A stretch of 38,723 nucleotides of DNA from an uncultured SAR116 cluster alpha proteobacterium (GCA_902558885.1 CACEFQ010000012.1:1-38723); one strand, 5' to 3'; counted from the stretch's first letter, positions 27,047-36,498 are shown. Made by a program: numbers and translations. The notes: generated from the letters alone by a model not told the origin.

Positions 27047-27916
27047 TTAATTTCCTCTTATTCTATCAGCTGCTAAAAGAGTTGTTCTTTTAAATAAAAC
27101 TCCTGCAACTTTTGTTCTGTAATCAATAGTTCCTCTTTTGTCATCAATTGGATTACATGAATCTCTACATATCTTAGATACTTTTTCTAAAGTCCCTTCA
27201 TCAAGACTAGATCCCACCATTATATCTGTTGCCTCATTTATTAGTAATGGTTTTGGCGCAACAGCACCTAGTGAAACTCTTGCATTTGTGCAGACGCCAT
27301 TTTCAATTGAAATATTTACACCACATCCCACTACAGCAATATCCATCTCAGTTCTTGGTGTCATTCTCAAATAAGCATCAGCAGAATTATTATTTCTTTT
27401 AGGGAATTTAAGGGCAACTAGCATCTGTCCATTTTCCAAAATTGTTTTACCTGGTCCTAAATGAAAATTTTCAATGGGTATCTCTTTTCTTTCACCTGGC
27501 CCAGCTATCACGGCTTTACATCCAGCAGCAATTAATGCTGGTACACTATCACCAGCTGGTGAACCATTACATAGATTTCCTCCAAGAGAAGCTCTTCCTT
27601 GTATTTGTTCTGAACCGATAAGCCTAAATGCTTCTAAAACACCTGGCCAAAGTTTAGCAAATTTAGGGTTTCTATTAAGATTTGCACCAGAAACTGAGGC
27701 GCCTATTACAAATTCATTTTCAGAAATTTCTTGAATAGAATTTAATTCAACTATTTTTTTTATATCGATAACTAAATTAGGTTTTCTAATTCCACTTTTT
27801 ATTTGTACTAACAAGTCTGTTCCACCAGCCAAAAAACGTGCTGATCCATTAGCCTTAGCATGAGCATCAACAGCCTCATCAATAGTTTTTGCAGCTAGGT
27901 ATTGTGTATCTGACAT
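27047..27916 (-). CDS. molybdenum hydroxylase, medium FAD-binding subunit
   Basis: Binds FAD and hands electrons to the external acceptor. The product is 289 residues from the ATG at 27916, chosen because GGGAG lies 6 bases upstream; a TTG at 27928 would add only four residues. FAD-binding motifs are FLAGGTDLLVQIKSG, then IQGRASLGGNLCNGSPAGDSVPAL (the GGNxxxxSPxxD type), with a CO_deh_flav_C domain from about residue 180 (YLRMTPRTEMDIAVVGCGV...). It is the first gene of the leftward hydroxylase operon; 110 bases separate it from the divergent DMT gene. Confidence 0.92.
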   Translation of the reverse strand: MSDTQYLAAKTIDEAVDAHAKANGSARFLAGGTDLLVQIKSGIRKPNLVIDIKKIVELNSIQEISENEFVIGASVSGANLNRNPKFAKLWPGVLEAFRLIGSEQIQGRASLGGNLCNGSPAGDSVPALIAAGCKAVIAGPGERKEIPIENFHLGPGKTILENGQMLVALKFPKRNNNSADAYLRMTPRTEMDIAVVGCGVNISIENGVCTNARVSLGAVAPKPLLINEATDIMVGSSLDEGTLEKVSKICRDSCNPIDDKRGTIDYRTKVAGVLFKRTTLLAADRIRGN

Positions 27917-28026
27917 TTTATCTCCCAAAAATTAAATTTGAATATAAAGAAAAAGAATTATATTAAATAAATAACAATTTATTTTTTCTTATTCAATATA
28001 TTTAAATTTAAAAGCTCAATAATTTT

Positions 28027-28956
28027 ATGAATTTTTTAACAAATCCTCATTTTCTTTTAACACTAACGTCTATCTTTTGGGCATTTAACACTATAGCTGG
28101 AAGAGCTGCAGTTGGTGAGGTTTCCCCATTGTTAATAGTAAGTCTTAGGTGGCTATTTGTTTCAATTATATTATCATTTTTATGTAGAAACCAATTAAAA
28201 GAAATATGGACAATCTTAAGTCAAAGAATTAAGTGGCTTATCATAATGGGTTTGTTTGGTTTTACAGGTTTTAATTCTGCTTATTATATTGCCGCTCATG
28301 ACACTATTGTAATAAACCTTGGTTTAGTTCAAGGTACCATGCCAGCATTTATAATAATAATTGCATGGGTTTGGTTAAAAGATAAAATAAATTTAACCCA
28401 GTTTTTAGGAGTTTTAACAACTTTTATTGCTGTATTGATTGTTGTTAGTGCAGGAAATCTAACCATATTATTAAATTTAGAATTAAACAAAGGTGACATA
28501 GTAATGATTTTTGCATGTACTTTATACGCAGTGTATGCTGTTGGTTTAAGAAAAAAACCCCAAATAGGAGCTCTTCCTTTACTAACTTTTTTTGCATATG
28601 TAGCATTTGTAGGTTCGCTTCCTGGATTAATATATGAAACTTATTCAAATCAGCTAATTCTTCCTGGATTAAAAGGCTGTATTATCTTAGGTGTAATAAT
28701 TATTTTTCCGTCATTTTTAGCTCAAATCTTTTTTATGAAAGGTGTTGAAAAAATAGGACCTGCAAGGTCTGGGCTATATACAAATCTAGTACCTGTTTTT
28801 AGTTCAATATTAGCAGTGTTTTATTTAGGAGAAAGTTTTCAGTTATACCATTTCTTATCTTTATCTATGATATTTGCTGGAATTTACCTATTTGAAAATA
28901 AAAACAAAATTAATGATTTAATATTAAAAAGAGAATTAAATGATAGACATCAATAA
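28027..28956 (+). CDS. EamA/DMT-family transporter
   Basis: A 309-residue integral membrane protein with two EamA repeats. The first has SIFWAFNTIAGRAAVGEVSPLLIVSLRWLFVSII and YYIAAHDTIVINLGLVQGTMPAFIIIIAWVWLKDKI; the second has GDIVMIFACTLYAVYAVGLRKKP and KIGPARSGLYTNLVPVFSSILAVFYLGESFQ. The EKxGPxRSGxxxNLxPVFxxxL pattern is typical of EamA C-terminal repeats. It is divergent from the molybdenum hydroxylase operon. Its last 17 bases overlap the start of a small membrane-protein gene, suggesting co-translation. Substrate unknown. Confidence 0.9.
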   Translation: MNFLTNPHFLLTLTSIFWAFNTIAGRAAVGEVSPLLIVSLRWLFVSIILSFLCRNQLKEIWTILSQRIKWLIIMGLFGFTGFNSAYYIAAHDTIVINLGLVQGTMPAFIIIIAWVWLKDKINLTQFLGVLTTFIAVLIVVSAGNLTILLNLELNKGDIVMIFACTLYAVYAVGLRKKPQIGALPLLTFFAYVAFVGSLPGLIYETYSNQLILPGLKGCIILGVIIIFPSFLAQIFFMKGVEKIGPARSGLYTNLVPVFSSILAVFYLGESFQLYHFLSLSMIFAGIYLFENKNKINDLILKRELNDRHQ

Positions 28957-29146
28957 TTTTGAAAAATTTTTTTATTATTCACACACAAAAGCTCTATTTT
29001 TTTTGATTATATTCATTGTTTTTGGAAGATCATTTATAATAAATTTAAAAAATAAAGAAAATGACTGGAAAAGAAAAGCTTGGCTCAATGGAATTATTTC
29101 TTCAATATCTTTTATTGTTTTGGTGTTCATGCCACTAGACAAATAA
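28940..29146 (+). CDS. small two-helix membrane protein, unknown function
   Basis: 68 residues with two hydrophobic stretches (about 18-34, FFLIIFIVFGRSFIINL, and 49-66, GIISSISFIVLVFMPL) separated by a basic, charged loop (KNKENDWKRKAW). I do not recognise the family. Support for a real gene comes from tight packing: the start overlaps the DMT transporter by 17 bases, the end is 3 bases from the convergent nqrM stop, and AGAGA lies just before the ATG. The NxENDWKRKAWLxG loop is unlike random AT-rich translation. It could belong with the transporter or, by proximity, with Na+-NQR assembly; neither is shown. Confidence 0.65.
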   Translation: MIDINNFEKFFYYSHTKALFFLIIFIVFGRSFIINLKNKENDWKRKAWLNGIISSISFIVLVFMPLDK

Positions 29147-29149
29147 AAG

Positions 29150-29362
29150 TTATATTTTTTGAATTTTTTTACAATCAAGTTGATCAATTAATGGACTATT
29201 AGGGTCTATATCTTTATTACAAACAGAACATTTGTCTGAACCAGAAATAGCATTCAATCCTCCACAGCTTCCTTTAATGTTTTTATTCATTAAAATAACG
29301 CCAAGTGACATTATAATTGTAATTATTAAAAAGAAGAAAAATGCAAAAATAAATATATCCAT
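29150..29362 (-). CDS. nqrM: Na+-NQR maturation factor NqrM (DUF539)
   Basis: Small membrane protein needed for assembly of Na+-translocating NADH:quinone reductase, thought to deliver iron to the NqrD/NqrE Cys site. The 70 residues have one N-terminal transmembrane helix (about 3-25) followed by KGSCGGLNAISGSDKCSVCNKD, which matches the family pattern GSCGGL...C-x-x-C with all cysteines. A C-terminal tail of about 15 residues with one extra Cys (LDCKK) follows. It lies 42 bases downstream of apbE on the same strand; both are divergent from nqrA-F, whereas in many genomes they follow nqrF. Confidence 0.9.
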   Translation of the reverse strand: MDIFIFAFFFFLIITIIMSLGVILMNKNIKGSCGGLNAISGSDKCSVCNKDIDPNSPLIDQLDCKKIQKI

Positions 29363-29404
29363 ACCTATACTTACGATATTTTTTTTTAAATCTCAATTGT
29401 TGTC

Positions 29405-30442
29405 TTATTTTAAATTTTTAAATTCACTACTTTTAATTTTTATAAGCTTATTATCAATTTCATCAATAAAAAGTACTGCTATTTTTTCTTTATCAGCAAT
29501 TTTCAATCCTTCCAAACTTCCTAGGGCTAAAAAAGCAGTAGCCCAACCATCAGCTTTCATTGAACTTTCATGAATAACAGTAACTGATTTTGTTGAATGC
29601 ATTATTGGCTTTCCAGTTTTTGGATTAATGATGTGTGAATACCTTTTGCCGTCTTTAGTAAAAAAATTTTTATAATCTCCTGATGTTGCTAAGCCTTTAT
29701 TTGTTAAATTAACTATCTCTTTAATTAATTTTTCTTTTAAATTTGGATTTTCAATACCAATGACCCAATTTTCTTTTTTACTATTGTAACCTTTTGTTAA
29801 AATGTCACCTCCAATATTTATAATGTAATTATTTATTCCTAATTGATCTAATTTTTTTCCAATTAAATCTATTCCGTACCCCTTACCAATAGAAGATAAG
29901 TTGATCTTAATCTCTTTATTTTTTTTTATAAGTTCATTATTATCAAAATTCATCCTCAGAAATGATTTTTGACCGATTAAAGATAAAACATTTTTTATTT
30001 GATTGTCTTTTGGTATGACTTGCATTTGTTTGTTTTTGTAGCCAAACCCCCAAAGTTCAATTATTGGATCAAGGGTTAAATCAAAAAAGCCATTGCTCTT
30101 ATTATTTATTTCTTTTGCAGTCTTAAAAACTTCTTTTAATTCATCTGAAATTTTAATTGCTGTAGTTTTGTCAGTTTTATTAATTATGCTTATTTCAGAA
30201 TCTTTATCCCAATTTGATAAAATCTTATTTGCCTTCTTAAGTGTATCTTTAATTTCTAACTCTATATTTTTAATTTTCAATTCAGTTGGAACATCTATAA
30301 CCTCAATAAAGTAATACGTACCCATTGTATTTCCTTTTATTTTAGCATTGTAATTTTTTTCTTGAGAACAGGAAAAATTTAATAAGAAAAAAATTATTAA
30401 GATCGCATAATTTATTAGAGATTTATTTTTAAATAAGTTCAT
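29405..30442 (-). CDS. apbE: FAD:protein FMN transferase ApbE (NQR flavinylation)
   Basis: Attaches FMN by a phosphoester bond to Thr residues of NqrB and NqrC on the periplasmic side. The 345 residues start with a Lys-containing hydrophobic leader ending LLNFSC-SQ, a lipoprotein-like signal with a slightly unusual Asn at -3. The core has GNTMGTYYFIEV, SNWDKDSEISIIN, GFFDLTLDPIIELWGFG, NLSSIGKGYGIDLIGKKL, INIGGDILTKG, YSHIINPKTGKPI, and SSMKADGWATAFLALG, all typical of ApbE including the metal/FAD-binding Asp/Gly segments. It is the first gene of apbE-nqrM, opposite the nqr operon across a 223-base gap. Confidence 0.94.
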   Translation of the reverse strand: MNLFKNKSLINYAILIIFFLLNFSCSQEKNYNAKIKGNTMGTYYFIEVIDVPTELKIKNIELEIKDTLKKANKILSNWDKDSEISIINKTDKTTAIKISDELKEVFKTAKEINNKSNGFFDLTLDPIIELWGFGYKNKQMQVIPKDNQIKNVLSLIGQKSFLRMNFDNNELIKKNKEIKINLSSIGKGYGIDLIGKKLDQLGINNYIINIGGDILTKGYNSKKENWVIGIENPNLKEKLIKEIVNLTNKGLATSGDYKNFFTKDGKRYSHIINPKTGKPIMHSTKSVTVIHESSMKADGWATAFLALGSLEGLKIADKEKIAVLFIDEIDNKLIKIKSSEFKNLK

Positions 30443-30665
30443 TTTTACAATAATTTCGTTTAATCAGATTCTAATTTTTAATACAAATTTATAACAATTT
30501 TTATTAATGGCGATAAGATTATTGACATAAACTTTTTTTATTATAAAAAAATCTATATATACTCTTGTTTTTTTTTTATAATATTATATACAAATTATTA
30601 TCTATTTTAACTTGCTTAACCAAACTTAATTTAGTTTTTTTTAAAGAGGCGTCAATTTTTTTTAG
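30443..30665. other. divergent regulatory gap between apbE-nqrM and nqrA-F
   Basis: 223 very AT-rich bases between two divergent start codons. A TTGACA (30522-30527) and a TATAAT (30577-30582), both on the plus strand, are the best single promoter hexamers, but they are not a correctly spaced pair, and neither has a convincing partner in the AT-rich background. No hairpin, riboswitch or ORF was recognised. Because structural and maturation genes share this gap, a common regulator could act here. Confidence 0.45.
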
Positions 30666-32009
30666 ATGAATAAATTTAATCTTAAGAAGGGTCTTAACAT
30701 TCCTGTCGCAGGAATTCCAAAACAAGTTATAGATGAAACTAAAATTCCTAACTCTGTTGCAATTCTTGGCCCTGAATATAATGGTCTTAAACCAAAAATG
30801 TTTGTCAACGTAGGTGATAAAGTGGAAAGAGGTTCACCTCTTTTTTGTCATAAGGATAACCCAGAGGTCCCTTTTGTTTCTCCCTGCAAAGGTTTTGTTA
30901 AAGAAATTAATAGGGGAGAAAAGAGAGCATTATTAAGTGTTGTCATTGATATTGATAATTTAGAAGACAAGGGTGCTTCAATAACAAAACTTCACTCTAA
31001 AGAAAAATCAAAAAAAGAATTTATAAAAAAGTGTTTGTTTGATAGTGGTTTATGGACTTCTTTTCTAACTAGACCTTATTCAAAAATTCCGGATAGTAAC
31101 TCTGAGCCAGCATCAATATTTATTACAGCAATGGATACCGAACCTCTAAGTCCTGATGCGGATATAATCATTAAGAATGATATTAAATCGTTTGAAGAAG
31201 GTGTAAAAAAAATATCGATATTAACTGAAGGTAAAGTTTTTATTTGTAAAAAAGAAAATAGTGACATTGATATTGATAATTTTGACACTTATGAATTTTC
31301 AGGACCACATCCTGCTGGTTTAAGTGGAACTCACATGCATTTTCTAGATCCACCAAATGCTAACAAAATAGTTTGGTCAATTGGTTATCAGGATGTAATT
31401 GCTATTGGTAAATTATTTTTAGATGGTTTCATTGATATTTATAGGACTATATCAATTGCAGGTCCTTTATCTCAAAATCCAAGATTAATAAAAACTATTG
31501 TTGGTGCATCTTTTGACGATATTCTTGAGGGTGAATACCCTAAATCAGAAAGTTGCAGAATAATATCGGGTTCAATACTTTCAGGATTTCATGCCACTGG
31601 AGATACGGCTTACCTAGGAAAATATTCTAGACAAATTACAATTATTAAAGAGGATAGAGATAAACATTTTTTTGGATGGATAAAACCACAACCCAATAAA
31701 TATTCGGTAATCCCTGTGCTTTTATCTGCGTTTAGTTTTTTCAAACTATTTAATCTTACTTCTAATTTAAATGGTGGAAGAAGAGCAATGGTTCCGACTG
31801 GGGTGTTTGAAACTTTAATGCCTCAGGACTTTTTGCCAACTCAACTTCTTAGGGCCTTGTTGGTTATGGATACTGACGTTGCTCAATCATTAGGAGCACT
31901 GGAACTTGACGAAGAAGACATAGCATTGTGTACTTTTGCTTGTCCTGCAAAATACGAATATGGAACTGCCTTAAGAGACAGTTTAACAAAAATTGAAAAA
32001 GAAGGTTAA
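30666..32009 (+). CDS. nqrA: Na+-translocating NADH:quinone reductase subunit A
   Basis: Peripheral cytoplasmic subunit of the Na+ pump, linked to quinone binding. The 447 residues match the family: KKGLNIPVAGIPKQ at the N-terminus, a biotinyl-lipoyl-like domain (FVNVGDKVERGSPLFCHKDNPEVPFVSPCKGFVKEINRGEKRALLSVVI, about 42-95), FSGPHPAGLSGTHMHFLDPP, and GVFETLMPQDFLPTQLLRALLVMDTDVAQSLGALELDEEDIALCTFACPAKYEYG near the C-terminus. AGAGG lies rather far (about 17 bases) from the ATG, so initiation may be weak. First gene of a complete nqrABCDEF set; the stop is 3 bases before the nqrB ATG. Confidence 0.97.
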   Translation: MNKFNLKKGLNIPVAGIPKQVIDETKIPNSVAILGPEYNGLKPKMFVNVGDKVERGSPLFCHKDNPEVPFVSPCKGFVKEINRGEKRALLSVVIDIDNLEDKGASITKLHSKEKSKKEFIKKCLFDSGLWTSFLTRPYSKIPDSNSEPASIFITAMDTEPLSPDADIIIKNDIKSFEEGVKKISILTEGKVFICKKENSDIDIDNFDTYEFSGPHPAGLSGTHMHFLDPPNANKIVWSIGYQDVIAIGKLFLDGFIDIYRTISIAGPLSQNPRLIKTIVGASFDDILEGEYPKSESCRIISGSILSGFHATGDTAYLGKYSRQITIIKEDRDKHFFGWIKPQPNKYSVIPVLLSAFSFFKLFNLTSNLNGGRRAMVPTGVFETLMPQDFLPTQLLRALLVMDTDVAQSLGALELDEEDIALCTFACPAKYEYGTALRDSLTKIEKEG

Positions 32010-32012
32010 TTG

Positions 32013-33221
32013 ATGTCACTACGAAACTATTTTAATTCCCTTGAACCTCACTTTGAAAAGGGTGGTAAATACGAAAAATATTATCCTATTTTTGAAATGG
32101 TTGAAACTATATTTTTTACAAGTAATACAGTTACAAAAGTCGCTCCTCATGCAAGAAGCTTTGTAGACATGAAAAGAGTTATGACCTATGTTGTTATTTC
32201 TACTATACCTTGTATACTATGGGCACTTTACAACACTGGTTTACAGACAAACAGTGCATTGGCCACTTTAGGTGTTGAAGTGCAATCAGGATGGCGAATA
32301 TCATTCCTTCAATTAACTGGTTTAGGTATCAATCCTGATAGTTTAATATCAAATGTTTTTCATGGATTATTATATTTTTTACCAATTTATCTCACCACCT
32401 TAATTGCTGGTGGTATATGTGAAGTTACCTTTGCTACGATCAGAGGCCATGAAGTTAACGAAGGCTTTTTAGTTTCTTCAATGTTATTTGCGCTTACTTT
32501 GCCAGCTTCTACTCCTTTGTGGCAAGTTGCTCTAGGAATTGCTTTTGGTGTAGTTGTTGGAAAAGAGGTATTTGGTGGAACTGGTAAAAACTTTTTAAAC
32601 CCTGCACTTACAGGACGTGCTTTTTTGTATTTTGCTTATCCTGCTTATATGTCAGGTGACTCAATCTGGACACCTGTAGACGGATATTCAGGTGCCACCT
32701 CTCTAGGAATAGCAGCTGCCGAAGGTTATGAAAGTTTAAGTAATTATGGAATTACATGGGCAGATGCTTTTTTGGGGACAATTCAAGGTTCTCTAGGTGA
32801 AACTTCTACTTTAGCATGTGTTATAGGATTGGTTTTCCTTCTTTTAACAAAAATTGCAAACTATAGAATGGTTGTTGGTTGTCTTGCTGGTATGATAGTA
32901 TTTTCTTCCTTTTTAAACTGGATTGGTTCAGATACAAACCCAATGTTTAGTATGCCATGGTACTGGCATCTTGTTATCGGTAGTTATGCGTTTGGGCTTG
33001 TTTTTATGGTTACTGAGCCAGTTTCAGGTAGCCATACCAATGTTGGTCGTTACATTTATGGAGCTTTAATAGGTTTTATGGTAGTAATGATAAGAGTATT
33101 AAATCCAGCATTTCCTGAGGGAATGATGCTTGCTATCTTATTTGGAAATATATTTGCACCATTGATTGATCATTTTGTTGTAATGGCAAATATTAAAAGA
33201 AGGGCAAAGTTTAGTGTCTAA
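32013..33221 (+). CDS. nqrB: Na+-NQR subunit B (covalent FMN, membrane)
   Basis: Main membrane subunit; it carries covalent FMN and riboflavin and forms part of the Na+ path. The product is 402 residues from the ATG at 32013, with GAAGG 7 bases upstream; a TTG one codon earlier is less likely. About ten hydrophobic segments follow an N-terminal amphipathic part. The flavinylation motif DGYSGAT has acceptor Thr229, made competent by ApbE encoded nearby. GTGKNFLNPALTGRAFLYFAYP and the C-terminal GSHTNVGRYIYGALIGFMVVMIRVLNPAFPEGMMLAILFGN are NqrB hallmarks. It overlaps nqrC by 8 bases. Confidence 0.97.
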   Translation: MSLRNYFNSLEPHFEKGGKYEKYYPIFEMVETIFFTSNTVTKVAPHARSFVDMKRVMTYVVISTIPCILWALYNTGLQTNSALATLGVEVQSGWRISFLQLTGLGINPDSLISNVFHGLLYFLPIYLTTLIAGGICEVTFATIRGHEVNEGFLVSSMLFALTLPASTPLWQVALGIAFGVVVGKEVFGGTGKNFLNPALTGRAFLYFAYPAYMSGDSIWTPVDGYSGATSLGIAAAEGYESLSNYGITWADAFLGTIQGSLGETSTLACVIGLVFLLLTKIANYRMVVGCLAGMIVFSSFLNWIGSDTNPMFSMPWYWHLVIGSYAFGLVFMVTEPVSGSHTNVGRYIYGALIGFMVVMIRVLNPAFPEGMMLAILFGNIFAPLIDHFVVMANIKRRAKFSV

Positions 33222-34005
33222 TTCTAATAATTTTTTTACTAGGTTTAGAGAATTGCCAGTTGATGGCATGACTAAAACTATAATTGTAGCTGTAAGCTTG
33301 TGCCTTGTTTGTTCAATGGTAGTTTCATTTGCTGCCGTAAATCTAAAAAATATTCAGGAGATTAATAAAGCAGTTGATAAACAAAAAAACATTTTGCAAG
33401 TGGCGGGGGTATATTATGAAGGTATTGATGTTAAAAAGACTTTTTTATCTTTTGAGCCAGTTGTTGTTGATTTAAATAAAGGTAAATTTACAAATAAATT
33501 TGATCCTATTACTTTTGATGACAAGGCTGCTGCTCAAGATCCAGAATTAAGTATATCTTTAAAAGATGATCCAGCTTCAATTGGAAGAAGGACAAACTTT
33601 GCAACTGTTTATCTTCTTAAAAAAGAAGATGGCTCCTTAGATAAGATTATACTTCCAATTCATGGATATGGATTATGGTCAACTCTATATGGGTTTATAG
33701 CGCTAGAAAAAAATGGTAATGATATATTTGGGCTTCAATTTTATCAACATGCAGAAACTCCAGGTTTAGGTGCAGAAGTTGATAATCCTAAATGGAAAGC
33801 GCAATGGAAAGGAAAGAAGCTTAATAATGATAATGGTGAACTGATGATTACAGTTGCCAAAACTCAAAAAAATAAAGAATATCATATTGATGCATTAGCT
33901 GGAGCTACTCTTACTTCAAACGGAGTTGATAATTTGGTAAAATTTTGGATGGGTGATTCTGGTTTTAAAAAGTTTCTAAAAAATTTACAAAATGGAGCTG
34001 CTTAA
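33214..34005 (+). CDS. nqrC: Na+-NQR subunit C (covalent FMN)
   Basis: Single-span subunit with a large periplasmic FMN domain. The 263 residues begin at GTG 33214, with AAGGG about 9 bases upstream. A transmembrane helix occupies about 22-43. The periplasmic domain contains [37 protein letters not shown], and the flavin attachment motif [18 protein letters not shown], with Thr232 as acceptor. The residue before GAT is usually Ser or Thr (SGAT); here it is Ala. The stop overlaps the nqrD ATG by one base. Confidence 0.96.
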   Translation: MSNSNNFFTRFRELPVDGMTKTIIVAVSLCLVCSMVVSFAAVNLKNIQEINKAVDKQKNILQVAGVYYEGIDVKKTFLSFEPVVVDLNKGKFTNKFDPITFDDKAAAQDPELSISLKDDPASIGRRTNFATVYLLKKEDGSLDKIILPIHGYGLWSTLYGFIALEKNGNDIFGLQFYQHAETPGLGAEVDNPKWKAQWKGKKLNNDNGELMITVAKTQKNKEYHIDALAGATLTSNGVDNLVKFWMGDSGFKKFLKNLQNGAA

Positions 34006-34658
34006 TGGCTCAAACTAGGAAACAATTACTCACTGATCCTTTAGTAGATAATAACCCTATAACACTTCAAGTTTTAGGAATTTGTTCTGCTTTAGCAGTT
34101 ACCTCTTCTTTAAACGTTGCATTTGTTATGTCATTAGCTGTGATAGCTGTTTGTGGATTTTCATCTCTATTTATCTCCTTTTTAAGGCATTATATCCCAA
34201 ATTCTATAAGAATTATTGTCCAGATGGTGATTATTGCTTCTTTAGTAATATTGGTTGATCAAATAATAAAAGCTTATGCTTACGAGATTTCTAAAACATT
34301 ATCAGTCTTTGTAGGTTTAATTATCACAAATTGTATTGTTATGGGAAGAGCAGAAGCTTTTGCAATGAAAAACAAACCATTTGATTCATTCATTGATGGT
34401 GTTGGCAATGGTCTTGGTTATAGTCTATTATTGATGTGTGTCGGTGTGATACGTGAGCTTTTTGGTTCTGGCTCATTATTTGGGGTAATGATTTTTGAAC
34501 CAGTGAGCAATGGTGGGTGGTACGTTCCCAACGGTTTATTACTTCTTCCTCCCTCAGCTTTTTTTATTATAGGGTTTATCATTTGGGGTGTGAGAACATG
34601 GAAAAAGTCCCAGGTTGAAGCCCGTGATTACAAAATTCAAACACTAGAGGAACATTAA
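34005..34658 (+). CDS. nqrD: Na+-NQR subunit D (membrane)
   Basis: Six-helix membrane subunit that with NqrE holds the intramembrane iron/2Fe-2S centre. The 217 residues start [31 protein letters not shown], with Cys27 in LGICSAL. The second ligand, Cys110, is in [20 protein letters not shown], the family signature. Later blocks [21 protein letters not shown] and GSGSLFG are normal. It is related to NqrE by inverted topology and to RnfE, but the operon makes it NqrD. TAATG overlaps on both sides (nqrC and nqrE) suggest coupled translation. Confidence 0.97.
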   Translation: MAQTRKQLLTDPLVDNNPITLQVLGICSALAVTSSLNVAFVMSLAVIAVCGFSSLFISFLRHYIPNSIRIIVQMVIIASLVILVDQIIKAYAYEISKTLSVFVGLIITNCIVMGRAEAFAMKNKPFDSFIDGVGNGLGYSLLLMCVGVIRELFGSGSLFGVMIFEPVSNGGWYVPNGLLLLPPSAFFIIGFIIWGVRTWKKSQVEARDYKIQTLEEH

Positions 34659-35266
34659 TGGAAGGCTTAATTTCATTAGCTGTAAAAGCGATTTTTGTAG
34701 AAAATTTAGCTCTTTCCTTTTTTTTAGGAATGTGTACTTTTATCGCTGTATCAAAAAAAATATCAACTGCTATCGGCTTAGGTATTTCAGTAATGATAGT
34801 TCAATCTATTACTGTTCCTGCAAATAATATTATACTTTCATATTTATTAAAACCAGGTGCATTAGCTTGGGCAGGATTTCCAGACGTTGACTTAACTTTT
34901 TTAGGTCTTATTTCTTATATAGGTGTTATAGCTGCATTGGTTCAAATTTTAGAAATGATATTAGACAAATATTTTCCGCCATTATATAATGCACTCGGTA
35001 TATTTCTTCCCTTAATCACCGTGAATTGTGCAATTTTAGGAGGTTCATTATTTATGGTAGAAAGAGACTATAATTTTTCAGAAGCAACAACTTATGGGAT
35101 AGCATCAGGATTTGGCTGGGCCTTGGCAATTGCTACTATGGCTGGTGTAAGAGAGAAGCTTAAGTATAGTGATATACCTGATGGCTTGCAAGGTCTTGGA
35201 ATCACTTTTATAACTGCTGGGCTTATGGCAATGGCTTTTATGTGTTTCTCTGGCGTTAAACTTTAA
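34658..35266 (+). CDS. nqrE: Na+-NQR subunit E (membrane)
   Basis: Partner of NqrD in the membrane. It has 202 residues and about six helices. The two iron-ligand cysteines are present: Cys26 in [15 protein letters not shown] and Cys124 in [73 protein letters not shown] is nearly the consensus C-terminal half. The stop lies 11 bases before the nqrF ATG. Confidence 0.97.
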   Translation: MEGLISLAVKAIFVENLALSFFLGMCTFIAVSKKISTAIGLGISVMIVQSITVPANNIILSYLLKPGALAWAGFPDVDLTFLGLISYIGVIAALVQILEMILDKYFPPLYNALGIFLPLITVNCAILGGSLFMVERDYNFSEATTYGIASGFGWALAIATMAGVREKLKYSDIPDGLQGLGITFITAGLMAMAFMCFSGVKL

Positions 35267-35277
35267 AGGATTATGAA

Positions 35278-36498
35278 ATGGATACATTCGTACTTGGTAT
35301 AACTCTTTTTACAATGATAGTACTTACTTTAGTTTCAATCATCATATTTGCTAGAAGTAAGTTAGTTTCGTCAGGTGATGTAAATATTACTATTAATGGT
35401 GAAAAAACTGTTTCTGTTCCTGCTGGTGGTAAATTGTTACAAACACTTGCAGCAGAAAAGCTTTTTGTTCCCTCAGCTTGTGGAGGAGGCGGGACCTGTG
35501 CTCAATGTCGAGTAAAAGTACACTCAGGAGGTGGAGCTATTTTACCTACTGAAGAGAGCCATATAAACAAAAGAGAAGCGTCTTGTGGTGATCGCTTATC
35601 ATGTCAAGTTGCGGTGAAGCAAGATATGGAAATCGAAGTTCCGGAAGAAGTTTTTGGTGTTAAGAAATGGAGATGTAAAGTTAGAAGTAATGATAACGTT
35701 GCTACTTTTATAAAAGAATTAATACTAGAACTTCCAGAAGGAGAAGATGTTAACTTCAGAGCCGGAGGATATATACAAATCGAAGCTCCAAGTTATTCGT
35801 TATCCTATAAAGATTTTAATATAGAAAAAGAATATCATGAAGATTGGGATAGATTTAAAATATGGGATTTTAACTCCGAAAGTAATGAGCCAATAGAGAG
35901 AGCTTACTCTATGGCAAATTGTCCTGATGAAAAAGGAATTGTCATGCTTAATGTTAGAATAGCATCACCCCCACCTGGTTCTACAGGAATTCCTGCTGGA
36001 AAGATGTCTTCATATATTTTCAACTTAAGACCTGGTGATGAGGTGGTAATTTCTGGTCCTTTTGGTGAGTTTTTTGCTAGAGAAACAGATAAAGAAATGG
36101 TTTTTGTAGGTGGTGGTGCAGGAATGGCACCCATGAGGAGTCATCTTTTTGATCAATTTAATAGAATTAAAACTAAACGTAAGGTCACTTTTTGGTATGG
36201 AGCAAGATCTAAAAAAGAAATGTTTTATGTTGATGACTTTAATAAGTTAGCAAAAGAGAATTCTAATTTCAGTTGGCATGTAGCACTTTCTGATGCAATG
36301 CCTGAAGATAAATGGGATGGCCTTACAGGATTTATTCACAACGTTTTATATGAACAATATCTTAAGAATCATCCTGCACCAGAAGATTGCGAATATTATA
36401 TGTGTGGTCCACCTATGATGAACCAATCTGTTATAAACATGCTCCTTGATCTAGGGGTTGATAGAGAAGATATAATGCTTGATGATTTTGGTGGATAA
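35278..36498 (+). CDS. nqrF: Na+-NQR subunit F (NADH-oxidising, [2Fe-2S] and FAD)
   Basis: Entry point for NADH electrons. The 406 residues run as an N-terminal transmembrane helix (about 4-25), then a ferredoxin domain with Cys68, Cys74, Cys77 and Cys109 in [12 protein letters not shown]...RLSCQ. FAD-binding RAYSMANCP (208-216) follows, then an NADH-binding [16 protein letters not shown] and the C-terminal [11 protein letters not shown]...LLDDFGG. It is full length with the usual cluster ligands. AAAGGA before the ATG is a good ribosome site. Last subunit of the operon; no strong terminator follows. Confidence 0.98.
   Translation: MDTFVLGITLFTMIVLTLVSIIIFARSKLVSSGDVNITINGEKTVSVPAGGKLLQTLAAEKLFVPSACGGGGTCAQCRVKVHSGGGAILPTEESHINKREASCGDRLSCQVAVKQDMEIEVPEEVFGVKKWRCKVRSNDNVATFIKELILELPEGEDVNFRAGGYIQIEAPSYSLSYKDFNIEKEYHEDWDRFKIWDFNSESNEPIERAYSMANCPDEKGIVMLNVRIASPPPGSTGIPAGKMSSYIFNLRPGDEVVISGPFGEFFARETDKEMVFVGGGAGMAPMRSHLFDQFNRIKTKRKVTFWYGARSKKEMFYVDDFNKLAKENSNFSWHVALSDAMPEDKWDGLTGFIHNVLYEQYLKNHPAPEDCEYYMCGPPMMNQSVINMLLDLGVDREDIMLDDFGG

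Noticed and set aside
24326-27916. Aerobic CO dehydrogenase (coxMSL)
   Set aside because: Subunit order matches, but the large subunit lacks the AYRCSFR loop with the Cu-Mo bridging Cys; its loop is AYRAPGAP.
24326-27916. Horizontal transfer inferred from higher GC of the molybdenum hydroxylase
   Set aside because: Hand counts of single 60-base lines gave 37% and 48% here, but a line inside nqrB also gave 48%. Conserved Gly/Ala/Pro-rich genes are generally less AT-rich in this window.
30522-30582. Sigma-70 promoter TTGACA...TATAAT for nqrA
   Set aside because: The two hexamers are about 49 bases apart, so they cannot be one promoter; kept only as isolated matches.
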